Position numbers and translations under genes: made by a program. A DNA stretch of 64,000 bases from Thinopyrum elongatum (taxonomy: Eukaryota > Streptophyta > Magnoliopsida > Poales > Poaceae), in assembly GCA_011799875.1 (NCBI GenBank), contig CM022298.1, positions 190,300,423-190,364,422 on the forward strand, read 5' to 3'. Shown here one piece after another: positions 20,159 to 30,970 of the stretch (position 1 is the stretch's first letter; each line of letters starts with the position of its first letter). The notes beneath the pieces were generated by a model that ran no database searches, had not been told where the DNA came from, and was given only the letters and a program-made list of their open reading frames with translations.

Positions 20159-23100
20159 ATGAGTGATCGTGCGTGGATGTACACCAGTCACACTAGTCAG
20201 AAAGACATGACCGATGAATGGTTAACAAAAACCAGGGGGTTTGTGAGAGCCGCATTTGCAAATGGCCAGACAATAAGCTGGTGCCCCTGTGCCGAGTGCG
20301 AAAACTATAAAAGGAAGGATGAGCTTGAAATGAGTAAACACCTGCACAAGTATGGTTTTACGCCTAGTTATATGGTCTGGACATTTCATGGTGAGTCTGC
20401 CCAACGTCCCAGAGCCGAGGTGGTTCGTCGTCGCACCGACGAGCATGGTATCGGGATGGAAGACATGGTGCAAAACTTTGATGATGCTCGGGACTCGGAC
20501 GATGAGATGGAGGAATCTGCAAAGGCCTTCAATGAAATGTTGGAGTCATCAAAACGTCCTCTCCACGAGCACACTGAGCTTTGTCAGCTAGATGCCATCT
20601 CACAAATAATGGCTCTGAAGGCTCAATTCAACTTGGGCAGAGAATGCTACGACGCGATGATGACAGTATTTGGACGTTTTCTACCCAAAGGCCATGTACT
20701 ACCTGCAAACCTGTACCAGTCAGACAAAATCCTCCATGCTCTTAAGATGCCCTATGAGAAGATACATGCCTGTGAGAAAGGATGTGCCTTATTTAGGCTA
20801 CAGTATGCGGACTTGAACTATTGTCCCATTTGCAAGTCATCCAGGTATGTTGTGGTAGACAACGGTATGGGTGAGAAGACGCAGACCAAAATGCCAGTGA
20901 ATGTTCTTCGGTATATGCCAATTGTACCAAGACTTCAACGTCTTTTCATGGTCGAAGAGATGGCCAGACAGATGACATGGCACAAAACGGGCAAAAGAAC
21001 CCAACTAGATGCAGATGGGAAGCTCATGATGGTGCACACATCGGACGGTGAAGCGTGGAAGCGCTTCGATGCATTACATGAGGTAAAAGCGGCAGATCCA
21101 AGGCATCGTCGAGTCTCCATCAGCACGGATGGGTTCAGTGTGTTTGTTCTGATAGCAGCCCAATACAGTTGTTGGCCCGTATTTGTCACTCCGCTCAATC
21201 TTCCCCCCCCCCGGACAGATTATGCAAAGAAAGAACATTTTCCTGACGTTGATAATTCCAGGACCCAACTATCCGGGGAAGAATATGAATGTGTACATGC
21301 AGCCGCTGAAGGACAAATTGCAAGAAGCCTGGGATAATGGGTTCAAGACATACGGCGCCTTTACCAAACAGAACTTCATAATGCATGTCTGGTACATGTA
21401 CTCGACGCATGACTTGCCGGCGTATGCACTATTTGTTGGCTGGTGTATGCATGGAAGGTTCCCGTGCCCCACATGCAAGGGAGCTCTTGAGTTTCATTGG
21501 CTTCAGGACGGTCGCAAGTTTTCTTGCTTCGACTTGCATAGACAGTTCCTGGATCCTCGCCATAAGTTCGGGAAAGACAAGAAGAACTTCATCAAAGGTA
21601 GAGTTGTCAAAAACTCTGCACCACCTGCATTGACAGGCCAAGAGACCCTGGATCAATTAAATGCTCTCGAGCCAAATCCAGAGCGTCTAGGGTATTTCAA
21701 GGGGTATAATTCAAAACACGCCTGGACTCACAAGACATGCTTGTGGGATCTGCCTTACTTCAAAGACCTCCTTTGCCCACACAACATCGACGTGATGCAC
21801 ACTGAAAAGAATATCGCCGAGACACTTTTTGGTACATTGTTCGGCATAGAGGGGAAGTCAAAGGATAATACTAAGGCTAGAGTCGATCTGGAGGTGCTAT
21901 GTGATAGACTGTTACAAAACATGCAACCACCAAAAGGAAAGCATAACTGGACAAAGCCAAAGGCATGGTTCAATCTTGGAAGGCCAGCTATGAGGGAAAT
22001 TATCTTGTGAGTGAAAATGCAGTTGATGTTCCCCGATGGGTATGCTGCGAATCTAAAGAGGGGAGCGAGTCTTGAAAAATTGAAGATATTTGGTCTGAAG
22101 AGTCATGATTGGAACATATGGATTGAGCGGGTAATGCCGGTGATGTTGCGTGGCTTCATCCCTGAGGATGAATGGCTAGTACTGGCAGAGCTGAGCTATT
22201 TCTTCCGTGTTCTTTATGCAAAAGAACTATTGCCTGGCCTGCTAGAAGAAATGGAAGAGTTGGCACCGGAGTTGATCTGCAAGTTAGAGAAGATATTTCC
22301 GCCGGGCTTCTTTAATCCAATGCAGCACTTGATTTTGCATCTCCCGACTGAGGCAAGATTGGGAGGGCCCATGTAAAATCGTTGGTGCTACGCAACTAAG
22401 AGGATGCAGAAGACGTTTCGAGCAAAATGTAAAAATAAACGTAGAATTGAAGCATCGATGGCCGAGGCATTCATTACTGAGGAGGCGGCAAACTTCGTGA
22501 CAGCACACTATGAAGCCAAAAATCATCATTTGCATAATGCGAAGCCTCGGTACAATGCTGGCGACCGTAAAAAGGGTGGATCCAACCTTAGCCTATTCAA
22601 AGGGAATCTCGCACCAGCCGGTGCTTCTAATTCCTTAACATTGGATGTCAAAGAATGGCGGACCATTTCGTTGTATATCTTCAACAAACTAACAGAAGTG
22701 CGGCCGTACATCGATTAAGTTCTCGGTACATTGTTTCGCAACTTCTAGTTCCTTTGAACTGCTCTTATTCCCGGATATATTTGATACAGTCGATACGTCA
22801 CCAAATTCTCGTATGGAGCCGTGATCCAAAAGGATTCCGTCGAAGAGTATGAGCTTCTGGCAAAGCATGGAGGCGGCTATCCCGGTTTCATCTCTTGGTT
22901 CAAACAAACGGTAATTTCCATTAGACCATTTAATTTCTTCTTCTAATTTGTGGCTAATGCAACAATCCTTTCGTATTAAACTTGTAGGCTAATTCAGAGT
23001 TTATGGACGCCGAATTGAGACAAGTCGCTAATGGTTTTGACTTTAAGGTCCGTTCATTTGACAAATACTACATCAACGGGTATCGCTTTCATACCTATGG

Positions 23101-23814
23101 CAAAGAGCTATCTATGGCCGACTGAAAGTCTACAAATTGTTGTGTCTCTGCTATCGGCGAAGGAGATACCGAGTATTATAGAAGAGTTGAAGCAATTTAT
23201 GAACTTCAATTCTATGGTGCAAACCCACCAAACGTCGTAGTCTTCAAATGTTATTGGTTCCAGCCGAAGGAGACTAGAAGGACTCATGAACATATAGGGC
23301 TAGTGTAAATCAAACAAAGCACCCATTTGGATGTTCCCGATGTCTATATTATGGCTCAACAGGCAACCCAAGTTTTCTATCTACCGTGGGCCTGTCAAAG
23401 TGATCCAAATCTCAATGGTTGGGATGTCGTTTATGAAGTGCCGCCACATGTTAGACCACCTCCCCCAATGAATAGGATTATGAACCTCACATTAACCCAG
23501 ACACATATGAAGGAGAATTCTTCCAAGAAACACGTCTTTCCAAAAAACATTTCAAGAACCGCTCTACTTCACCCCAGAACATTGAAGTAGACAGCGACAA
23601 TGAATCCGACTTCACCCTTGAGCCGGAACAAGAAGAGCCGGAACTAGAAGAGGTTACTGCTGCGGATGACCTATCAATGCTTGACCGATTACGTAAAGGA
23701 GGACTTCCACATGTTGATGCATTTATTGATGATGATGATGAGCATGTCATTACTGATAGTGATGGTGATGATGCATTTATTGATCCCGGAGCATATATAG
23801 ACGATAAAGAGTAA
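20159..23814 (+). pseudogene. CACTA-1 TNP2-type transposase gene, broken
   Basis: This is the main CACTA transposase (TNP2 family), which cuts and pastes the element. The start ATG at 20,159 opens a transposase-associated N-terminal domain (TDEWLTKTRGFVRAAF, CPCAECENYKRKDE). The TNP2 core follows, with the Cys motif CEKGCALFR...CPICKSSRY and HNIDVMHTEKNIAETLFGT. Next come a DUF4218-like part (LMFPDGYAANLKRGASLEKL, MQHLILHLPTEARLGGP) and a DUF4216-like part near 23,170-23,440 (NVVVFKCYWFQPKE). An acidic tail ends with TAA at 23,812-23,814. Damage: a 10-C run near 21,203 shifts frame, TGA at 22,008, TAA at 22,374, a disrupted stretch after 22,718, and TGA near 23,123. An intron is likely at 22,911-22,987. 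Confidence 0.85.
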
Positions 23815-23995
23815 TATTAGTAATGTCAGGTATTCAATTATTATTATGTACATATATATATATATATTATTAATTAGTTCATGTTATTAGCTATTCAATT
23901 CTTTATTATGTTCATGATGATGATACACTTAAATTTTTTATTATGTTTAGGTTGTACTAATTTCGTTTACTCTTTGTCATTGCAGGTGTGGACAG

Positions 23996-26151
23996 ATGGT
24001 GGGCGCGGGTCGAGAGCGCTCCGAGCCTCCTTCCTCGTTGCGTGCTGGGAGGGGTGCTATTATTCCACCCCAGCACCTCCGGAGAGCACTGGTACATAGT
24101 ATGCAGGCACCAGCGGGTGCTTCTTCTTCAGCCGGGAGAGGTTGGGGGAAGACGAAGAGGGGTGCTAGAGGTGGACGTGGCGGCGGGAGTGGTAGGAAGG
24201 CTGCTATGCCTTCCTCGCTGCCACCCCCAGCTGATTCTCCCGACCACAGGACTGCTCCGTCTCAGGTGGACCCATCTAACGTGGACCTGTCTCAGACTCC
24301 GGTCCATGAGCCTCGGGCCGACGAGCCTCAGGTCGCCGAGCCTTCGTCCCACGAGACTCGGGTCCTAGAGTCTTCGTCCCAGGAGACTCCGGTCCCGGAG
24401 TCTTAGTCCCACGTGACTCCGGAGGCTAGTGGCCATGCTGATGGTGGCGAGGACAGCTTTTCTGAGGATAGCTATAGCGAGGGTGAGATGGTTGAGGGGG
24501 GCAAGAAGGTCTACCAGTGTCGTGGTACAAAGCCCTCGCCCGTGCCGGCGACCCGCGATCAGAGGTGGTTGATTGATCCTAATGGGGAGAAGTAAGTGCA
24601 TTTACTCTTTTTTAACCTTTTGCCTTCATGTTTCTTCAAATTAATATCTAATGTGTTGGCCTTGTCATACTGCAGGGGTTGGAAACACGCCCCTGGTGTC
24701 CGCAGGCCCAACCAGGTCCTTGGTGTGCTTTGCCGGCAGAACTTCCCGGGGTGGGTCACGTTGCCCAGTGAGGGTGAGGTTCCACAGCTAGCACTGAGCT
24801 GGGAGCTGTACGTGGCTGCCCCGGCCCTGCTGGAGGAGAGGGTCGACGGTGTCTTGTGCGAGACGGTGGCCGACATTGTGATCCAGCGGTTTTGGGTAAT
24901 TTCTCCTTTACAGAATTAAAAATCAATGGTACGTAGTGATTTTACTAATCAGTGTTTTCTTGTTTGATTGTAGACCTTCTACAGGTGTCTTGAGGAACAC
25001 GAGGCGGACGCGGCTATGGTTGTCGAAGTCGAGTGCAAGCGCCTACTTCAGAACTTACGGCACGAGGCTCGGGTGCAGGTTGTTCGAGACTACTACGCCT
25101 CGACTAACATTAAGAGGTCCAAGACGAAGTGCCGCAGCAAGTTTCTGAGTAAGGAGAAGTACATGAAGGTAATTACCTATTCTTAAGGCCTTGCACTTAG
25201 TTTCCTTGATTTGATTTGTAGGCGTAGCGCTGAAATTTCTCTTGTCTAACTTAGGTGCCCCCGAGATGGTGTGCGGATAGGATGGACTGTTTGGAGGCAT
25301 TGGTGGATGAGTGGTGCTCTCCCCAATGGCTAGCCGTCCACAACAAGGCCAAGGATAAGCGTGCCCAAATGCAAGGTGTGCCACACAATCAAGGGAGCTC
25401 CAACGTGTTTGAGTACGGGGATCACTGGGTATGTGGTTTGCTTCATGACTCATGCAATTTCATTCTTCATGCTAGCTTGAGCCCTTAACTAATATTTTGT
25501 TCCTCTCTTTTAGGCGCGACACAACAAGGAGGTGCCACCGGTGTTCGACCTCTATGCCATGGCCCATACCTCCCCATACAAGAAGGCCAAGGCATTCTCT
25601 AAGGATGACCTTGATCATCCAGAGAGCTTCACCAACATCTCCTCCCACAACAAGCTCGTGAGGTACAGAGACGTTGGGAAGACGAGGAAAGGGGAGGACT
25701 TCAACCCGAGCCAGAGTCCATTTGATCCAGATATCGTGATGCTATCTGGTGGCGGGAGGTACCATGGCTCGGTAGCCATTGGGGATGGACTGATACGTTG
25801 TCCTAGAACTCTCCCGGAGATCAAGAAGTGTTAGATGAGCTCCGATCCTGAGATAAGGCCTCGTCCACGACCAATGGAGCTCGCCATCGAGGCTAGGGCC
25901 CAGGAGCTTCTGGCGGAGGCAAACAGGCAGGTGGCGGAGAGGGAGAGGGACATGGAGGAGAGGACGGCTAGGTTGTTGGAGGAGGAGAGTGACCGGAACG
26001 ATGCGTCTCACCGGGCCCTATACGAGCTCCTCATGGTAAGTTTCTCCTGCATATTAGCCAAATCATGCACGTAATGTTCGTTTCATTACTAACTAATATG
26101 ACTGACTCGTGAAAACAAAATGTGCAGACCGTGTGCCAGAGCAACGGTTAG
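23996..26151 (+). pseudogene. CACTA-1 second gene, TnpA-like (plant Ptta/En/Spm type), six exons
   Basis: ATG at 23,996 follows a splice-like TTGCAG. Exons bounded by GT/AG are about 23,996-24,594, 24,676-24,892, 24,974-25,169, 25,256-25,429, 25,514-26,036 and 26,128-26,151. The product starts basic and serine/proline-rich, then has GWKHAPGVRRPNQVLG, the plant transposase core (TFYRCLEEHEADA, STNIKRSKTKCRSKF, CADRMDCLEALVDEW) and a glutamate/arginine coiled coil (ANRQVAERERDMEERTARLL). TnpA-type proteins bind subterminal repeats. Stops are TAG at 24,404, TAG at 25,832 and TAG at 26,149, the last probably a former CAG. Exon edges are inferred by eye. Confidence 0.78.
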
Positions 26152-26379
26152 ACCCCTCCGCCAATGCCCCAGATTGGTATAGCGCCCACAGTAAGGTTCA
26201 TTGGAATGGTCATTAGTTACTAGTATTCACATTTGAGTTGCATCATGCTAACGAGACATTTCAAATGATCTTTAGTGCAGCATGCCTCCTGACAAGCATC
26301 GATCGATCCTTCTCCATCTGGCACTGGTGCAACCCCGACCGGTCCTTCACCTCCGTGATGATGGTAAGTTTTCCCAAGT

Positions 26380-27370
26380 GTTTTGCTTAACAAATGCATA
26401 CTTAGCTTAAGAAATGACCTATTTAGCTCCAAAATGACCTATACTTAGCTTATTTTCCTCGAAAATGACATAATAACCTTACTTAGCTCCAAAATGACAT
26501 ACTTTACCTAGGATAGCTACAAAATGACCTATACTTAGCATTTTTTCCTCCTAAATGGCTTAATATGCTTAGTTAGCTAAAAAAATGGCATAACTACCTA
26601 GGATAGCTCAATAATGATCTATACTTAGCTTAGCTAGTTCATTTATGACATAATTAGCTTACTTAGGTAAAAAATGGCATAATAACCTTGGTTTAGCTCC
26701 AAACTATCATATAATTAGTTTATTTTCCTCCAAAATGACAAAATAACCTTACCTAGCTCCAAAATGACCGATTTCAACTAGGATAGCTCTAAAATGACCT
26801 ACACTTACCATTTTGTCCTCCAAAATGAATAAATATGCTTAGTTAGCTCAAAAATGGCATAACTACCGAGGTTAGCTCAAAAATGACCTATACTTAGCTT
26901 CTTTAGGTAAAAAAATGGCATAATAACCTTGGTTTAGCTCCAAACTATCATATCATTAGTTTATTTTCCTCCAAAATGACAAAATAACCTTACCTACCTC
27001 CAAAATGATTGATTTTAACTAGGATAGCTCTAAAATGACCTACACTTACCATTTTGTCCTCCAAAATGAATAAATATGCTTAGTTAGCTCAAAAATGGCA
27101 TAACTACCTAGGTTAGCTCAGAAATGACCTATACTTAGCTTCTTTAGTTCATTTATGACATACTTAGCATACTTAGGTCAAAAATGGCATGATAATCTTG
27201 GTTACCTCCAAAAGGACATAGACTTAGCTTATTTTCCTCGAAAATGACATAATAACCTTACTAAGCTCCAAAATGACCTATTTACCTAGCTTAGCTCTAA
27301 AATGGCCTACACTTAGCATTTTTACCTAGCTTAACTAAAGGATGGCATAATTACCTAGGTTACCTTAGTT
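26380..27370. repeat. AT-rich degenerate tandem repeats in CACTA-1
   Basis: Units of about 30-60 bases of the type CCAAAATGACCTATACTTAG follow each other with variants (AAATGGCATAATAACC, TTAGCTCAAAAATGG). A longer block of roughly 230 bases is repeated near 26,660-26,890 and 26,910-27,130 (GGTTTAGCTCCAAACTATCA in both). No gene is visible. Confidence 0.8.
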
Positions 27371-27869
27371 AGAAGAAGAAGAAGATAAAGAAGAGGAGAG
27401 GAGAAAAAGAAAGAGAAGAAAAATTCTTCTTCTTCTTCTTCTTCTTCTTCTTCTTCTTCTTCTAGCAAGTCTTCTTCTTCTAGTCTTCTTCTTCTTCTTC
27501 TTCTAACTTTCTTCTTTCCCAATTTGTAGATTTGCTTTAGATGAGGAAGCTTGCGTTGATGGAGTCTACTCTTCTCCTTGTCCTTCCTTTTTGTTTTGAT
27601 TTTGTAGGATGAACAATGTGAAACTTGCTACCTATATATGTATGTATGGATGAAACCATTGTATGCTTGTTGTTGGATATGTTGGCTAGCTATATATTTT
27701 GCATATGGACTTTTGATTTGGTATGTATATGTGTTGGATGATCATATCCATATGGCAGGGATATGATTTGGTATGTATATGTGTTGGTATGCTTGTTGAA
27801 AGTATTTTCAAATGTGTATATATATATCTGTGAAATTGATTGAATTTAAGAAAAAATAGGGGCTATACA
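27371..27869. repeat. Purine tract, CTT microsatellite and AT-rich tail of CACTA-1
   Basis: A GAAGAAGAAGATAAAGAAG tract (27,370-27,422) is directly followed by CTT repeats (27,424-27,505), so the two are complementary and can pair. 27,510-27,869 is AT-rich with TATGTATATGTGTTGG repeats; nothing coding is seen. Confidence 0.75.
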
Positions 27870-28346
27870 GGCACTTTGCCGTCTGCTGGCAGACGGCAAA
27901 GAGCTTTGCCATCAGCCAGCAGACGGCAAAGCTGCCACGTGGCAGCTACCTGTGCAACCTGGGGGCACTGGGCTGGCCTATATGGTTGCTTCGCCGTCTG
28001 CTGGCAGACGGCAAAGACCTTTGCATCTTTTCCATCTGCCAGCAGACGGCATAGCATGCCACGTGGCAGCTACCTGGGGGGCATCTGAGCTGGCCTATTT
28101 GGGCACTTTGCCGTCTGCTGGCAGACGGCAAAGCATGCCGTTAACCCCTTAACAGACCTAAGCTGCCACGTGTGTCGTCCATGCCCTTTGCCGTTTGCTG
28201 CCAGACGGCAAAGAAGTGCCTTTGCCGTAGTTTGGTCAGCCGGATGTGGTGCCGTCTGCTGGCTGACGGCAAAGGCCTTTGTCGTCCGCCAGGCATGCCT
28301 TTGCCGTCAGCCATGGCTGACGGCAAAGTGCCTGATTCCTGTAGTG
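27870..28346. repeat. CACTA-1 right subterminal repeats and terminal inverted repeat
   Basis: Palindromes of CTTTGCCGTCTGCTGG followed by CAGACGGCAAAG recur at about 27,876, 27,990 and 28,109. They end in CGGCAAAGTGCCTGATTCCTGTAGTG-type sequence (last 26 bases 28,321-28,346). They mirror 17,920-18,300 and are the presumed binding sites of the TnpA-type protein. Confidence 0.85.
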
Positions 28347-28349
28347 TTA

Positions 28350-28471
28350 GGTTTAGGACATATTGGAAATGAGAAAGTGGTTGAGGGCTTTGGAGCATAT
28401 CACTAAGCATTTTGAGCAAGTAGACCATTATGCAACACCTCATCCCCTTTTAATAGTATTGGCTTTTCCTA
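28350..28471 (-). mobile_element. Copia LTR fragment (copy 2), right part
   Basis: It continues the LTR interrupted by CACTA-1 (GGTTTAGGACATATTGG). It stops at TTGGCTTTTCCTA, about 215 bases short of the normal LTR end, and abuts Copia coding sequence directly. A deletion removed the U3 start of the 3' LTR together with the end of the internal region. Confidence 0.85.
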
Positions 28472-30915
28472 GGTTCATCAAGAGCTTCTTCAACATTCAT
28501 AGGTTCAATGTTAGAAATGAATGAGTAATGTTCAGAAAAGTTAGCTAAGCGAGATTTAGAGCGAGTAATTCTCCCGGTTTGAATATCATCAAAGATTTGT
28601 TCGACGGGATGATCTCTTGAGACTCTTGCTCTAACTCGTGAGAGCCTTTGTGTGGGTCGGGGTGGAACATCCTCTTCGTTGTCTTGTTCGTCCTCTTGTC
28701 TATCTTCATTGTTGTTGGCGTTGATGTTCTCTTGTGGAGGTGGAGAAGGAGGTCGATGAGGTTCATCTTGTTGTACTTCCTCGTCTCCTTCATCTTGACG
28801 TGTTCCACTTGTGGATGCCTCCAAGTCAACTTGTGGTTCACCTTGGCGTGAAGTTGAGGCTTCCACTTGAACGGACGAGTTACTCTCCTTCACCTCTGTT
28901 GGGCGAATCTTGCCAATAGACAAGTCTTGAATCGCTTCCGAAGGGTCTTTGTCTCCTACATCAATTGGCAATTGCTCTACTTGCGAGCCGGTAGATTCAT
29001 CAAACTTCACATCTACCGTCTCTTCAACCTTTTGGGTGAAATTGTTGTAGACACGGTATGTGTGAGAGTTTGAGACATAACCGAGTAGAAAACCTTCATC
29101 AGATTTAGGGGCAAATTTCGAACGATGATGTTTATCAAGAATGTAGCACTTTGAGCCAAATACTCGAAAGTATCCAACTTGGGGTTTGTTACCGGTGAGA
29201 AGCTCGTATGCCGTCTTGCCAAGAAGCTTGTGAATATACAGTCGATTTGTGGCATGACAAGCTGTTTCAACCGCTTCCGCCCAAAAGTGTTTTGGCGTCT
29301 TGTATTCATCAAGCATCGTTCTCGCCATCTCAATGATTGTCCAGTTCTTCCTCTCAACAACTCCATTTTGTTGAGGTGTGTACGTAGCCGAGAACTCATG
29401 TGAAATCCCTTCTTCGTCAAGAAAGGTATCCACATTGGCGTTCTTGAACTCCGTTCCGTTGTCGCTGCGAACCTTCTTGATTTTTACTTCAAATTGATTT
29501 TGGGCCTTCCTAGCGAAGTTCTTGAAGATCTTTTGGACCTGCGATTTATCATCAAGAAAGAACACCCACGTAAATCTTGAAAAATCATCAACAATGACTA
29601 AACCAAATGAGTTACCACCGAGACTCTTGTAGGCGTTGGGACCAAAAAGATCCATATGAAGTAGCTCGAGCGGTCTTCTCGTGGTCATAATGTTCTTTAC
29701 AGGATGACTTCCTCCAACTTGTTTTCCTGCTTGACAAGCACTGCAAAGTCTATCCTTGTCAAATATAACATCTTTAACACCAAGGATATGATCACCTTTA
29801 ATAAGCTTATCAAGATTTCGCATGCCCACGTGACCTAACCTTCTATGCCACAACCAACCTTTGGAAGATTTAGCAATTAAGCAAGTTCTAGGTTGAGCTC
29901 TTTTAGTGAAGTCAACAATGTATAGATCACCTCTACGTATACCGGTAAAGACCATACTATGATTATCTCTTTGAAACACTTGGCAGTCTACTTCAGTCAA
30001 TAGAACATTGAGACCAAAATCGGCTAGTCTAGATACGGAAAGTAGATTGTAGCCAAGAGATTCAACGAGCATAACATTTTGGATGGAGCTGTCATGTGAG
30101 ATGGCCACCTTACCAAGGCCAACCACCTTACCCTTTGAGTTATCACCAAAAGTGACATACTTTCGAGGGCCGTCGTTTTCAGCAAGCTCACGAAACATAT
30201 CCTTGTCTCCGGTCATGTGATCGGTACATCCACTATCAAGAACCCATTCCTTTCCTCCAGCCATGTAACCACGAAGGTTAGCCATAAGACCAAGGTGTCT
30301 CATAGACTCATCGAGATCAAGGTCACTATCATCATCCTCGTCATAATATCCATGTTCAACATCATCATCATATGAATGATCATTACCCAGAGAAGGTAAT
30401 TCATTAGATTTATAACCATGACAATGTTCATATTTAGGAATTCTAATGACTTGAGAGATGATGTCACTAATGATTTCAAAATCTCCTTTGGCATGCATGA
30501 GGTCACGAAGCTCAAATAGACAATCACCAAACTTAGGATCACTAGAATTCATCTTATTTAAAACAATGGACTTTTGAAGAATCTCATCTAGATTTTTCAA
30601 GGAATAGTTTGGAAAGCATTTCTCACGGTATCTCCATATAGTGTAAGCATATTCAAGTGTAGGCAAGCACACAATCAACTTTCTAGGCAATCCTCTAATG
30701 ATAAGATTAACAGTTCTAAGATTGCGGATCAAGTCAAGAGACTCATCGGGGGTAGGATGCAAAGGGTCAATAGGAGGTGCACAAGGGCAAGTAATATACT
30801 TGTTCAAATTATATTCATTGAAAATCTCAAGCATCTCATTTTTCCAAGCATGATAGAACTCTCCATCAAGTAAAGGTACTCTACGTCTAATACGCCCAAT
30901 CGTAGACTCATCCAT
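28458..30915 (-). pseudogene. Copia gag-protease-integrase polyprotein lacking reverse transcriptase
   Basis: The frame is open through about 820 codons. I take the ATG at 30,915 (MDESTIGRIRRR) as start; the open frame extends 18 codons further to the primer site without an ATG. Counting from the frame start: Gag-like segment 19-200 with no CCHC knuckle, an acidic spacer 200-222, protease D246 (WVLDSGCTDHMTG), integrase zinc motif H375/H380/C409/C412, and catalytic D440, D503 (VRSDNGTEF) and E539 (NGVVERKN). A C-terminal region ends FSEHYSFISNIEPMNVEEAL. The reading then runs into LTR sequence and stops. RT and RNase H are deleted, so it is non-autonomous. The region before the break resembles the SIRE/Maximus group, by inference. 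Confidence 0.88.
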
Positions 30916-30956
30916 CTTCCTCCAATGGTGATTAAACCAAAGCAATGGAGACCAAT

Positions 30957-30970
30957 GCTCTGATACCAAT
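30957..30970 (-). other. Copia primer-binding site (initiator Met tRNA type)
   Basis: On the minus strand ATTGGTATCAGAG follows the LTR end CTTTCA. TGGTATCAGAGC is the classic initiator-methionine tRNA primer site of plant Copia elements. Confidence 0.88.

Larger units (their letters stand above)
17903..28346 (+). mobile_element. CACTA-1: CACTA (En/Spm) DNA transposon, 10.4 kb
   Basis: It starts CACTACTGGAATCCGG and ends CCTGATTCCTGTAGTG, so the ends are an inverted pair beginning CACTAC. The 3-bp target duplication TTA flanks it (17,900-17,902 and 28,347-28,349). The interrupted Copia LTR can be rejoined by removing the element and one TTA. Both ends carry many subterminal copies of TTTGCCGTC/GACGGCAAA. 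Two genes lie inside, both plus: a TNP2-type transposase (20,159-23,814) and a multi-exon TnpA-like gene (23,996-26,151). Both are damaged by frameshift or stops, so it is not autonomous now. Confidence 0.93.
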
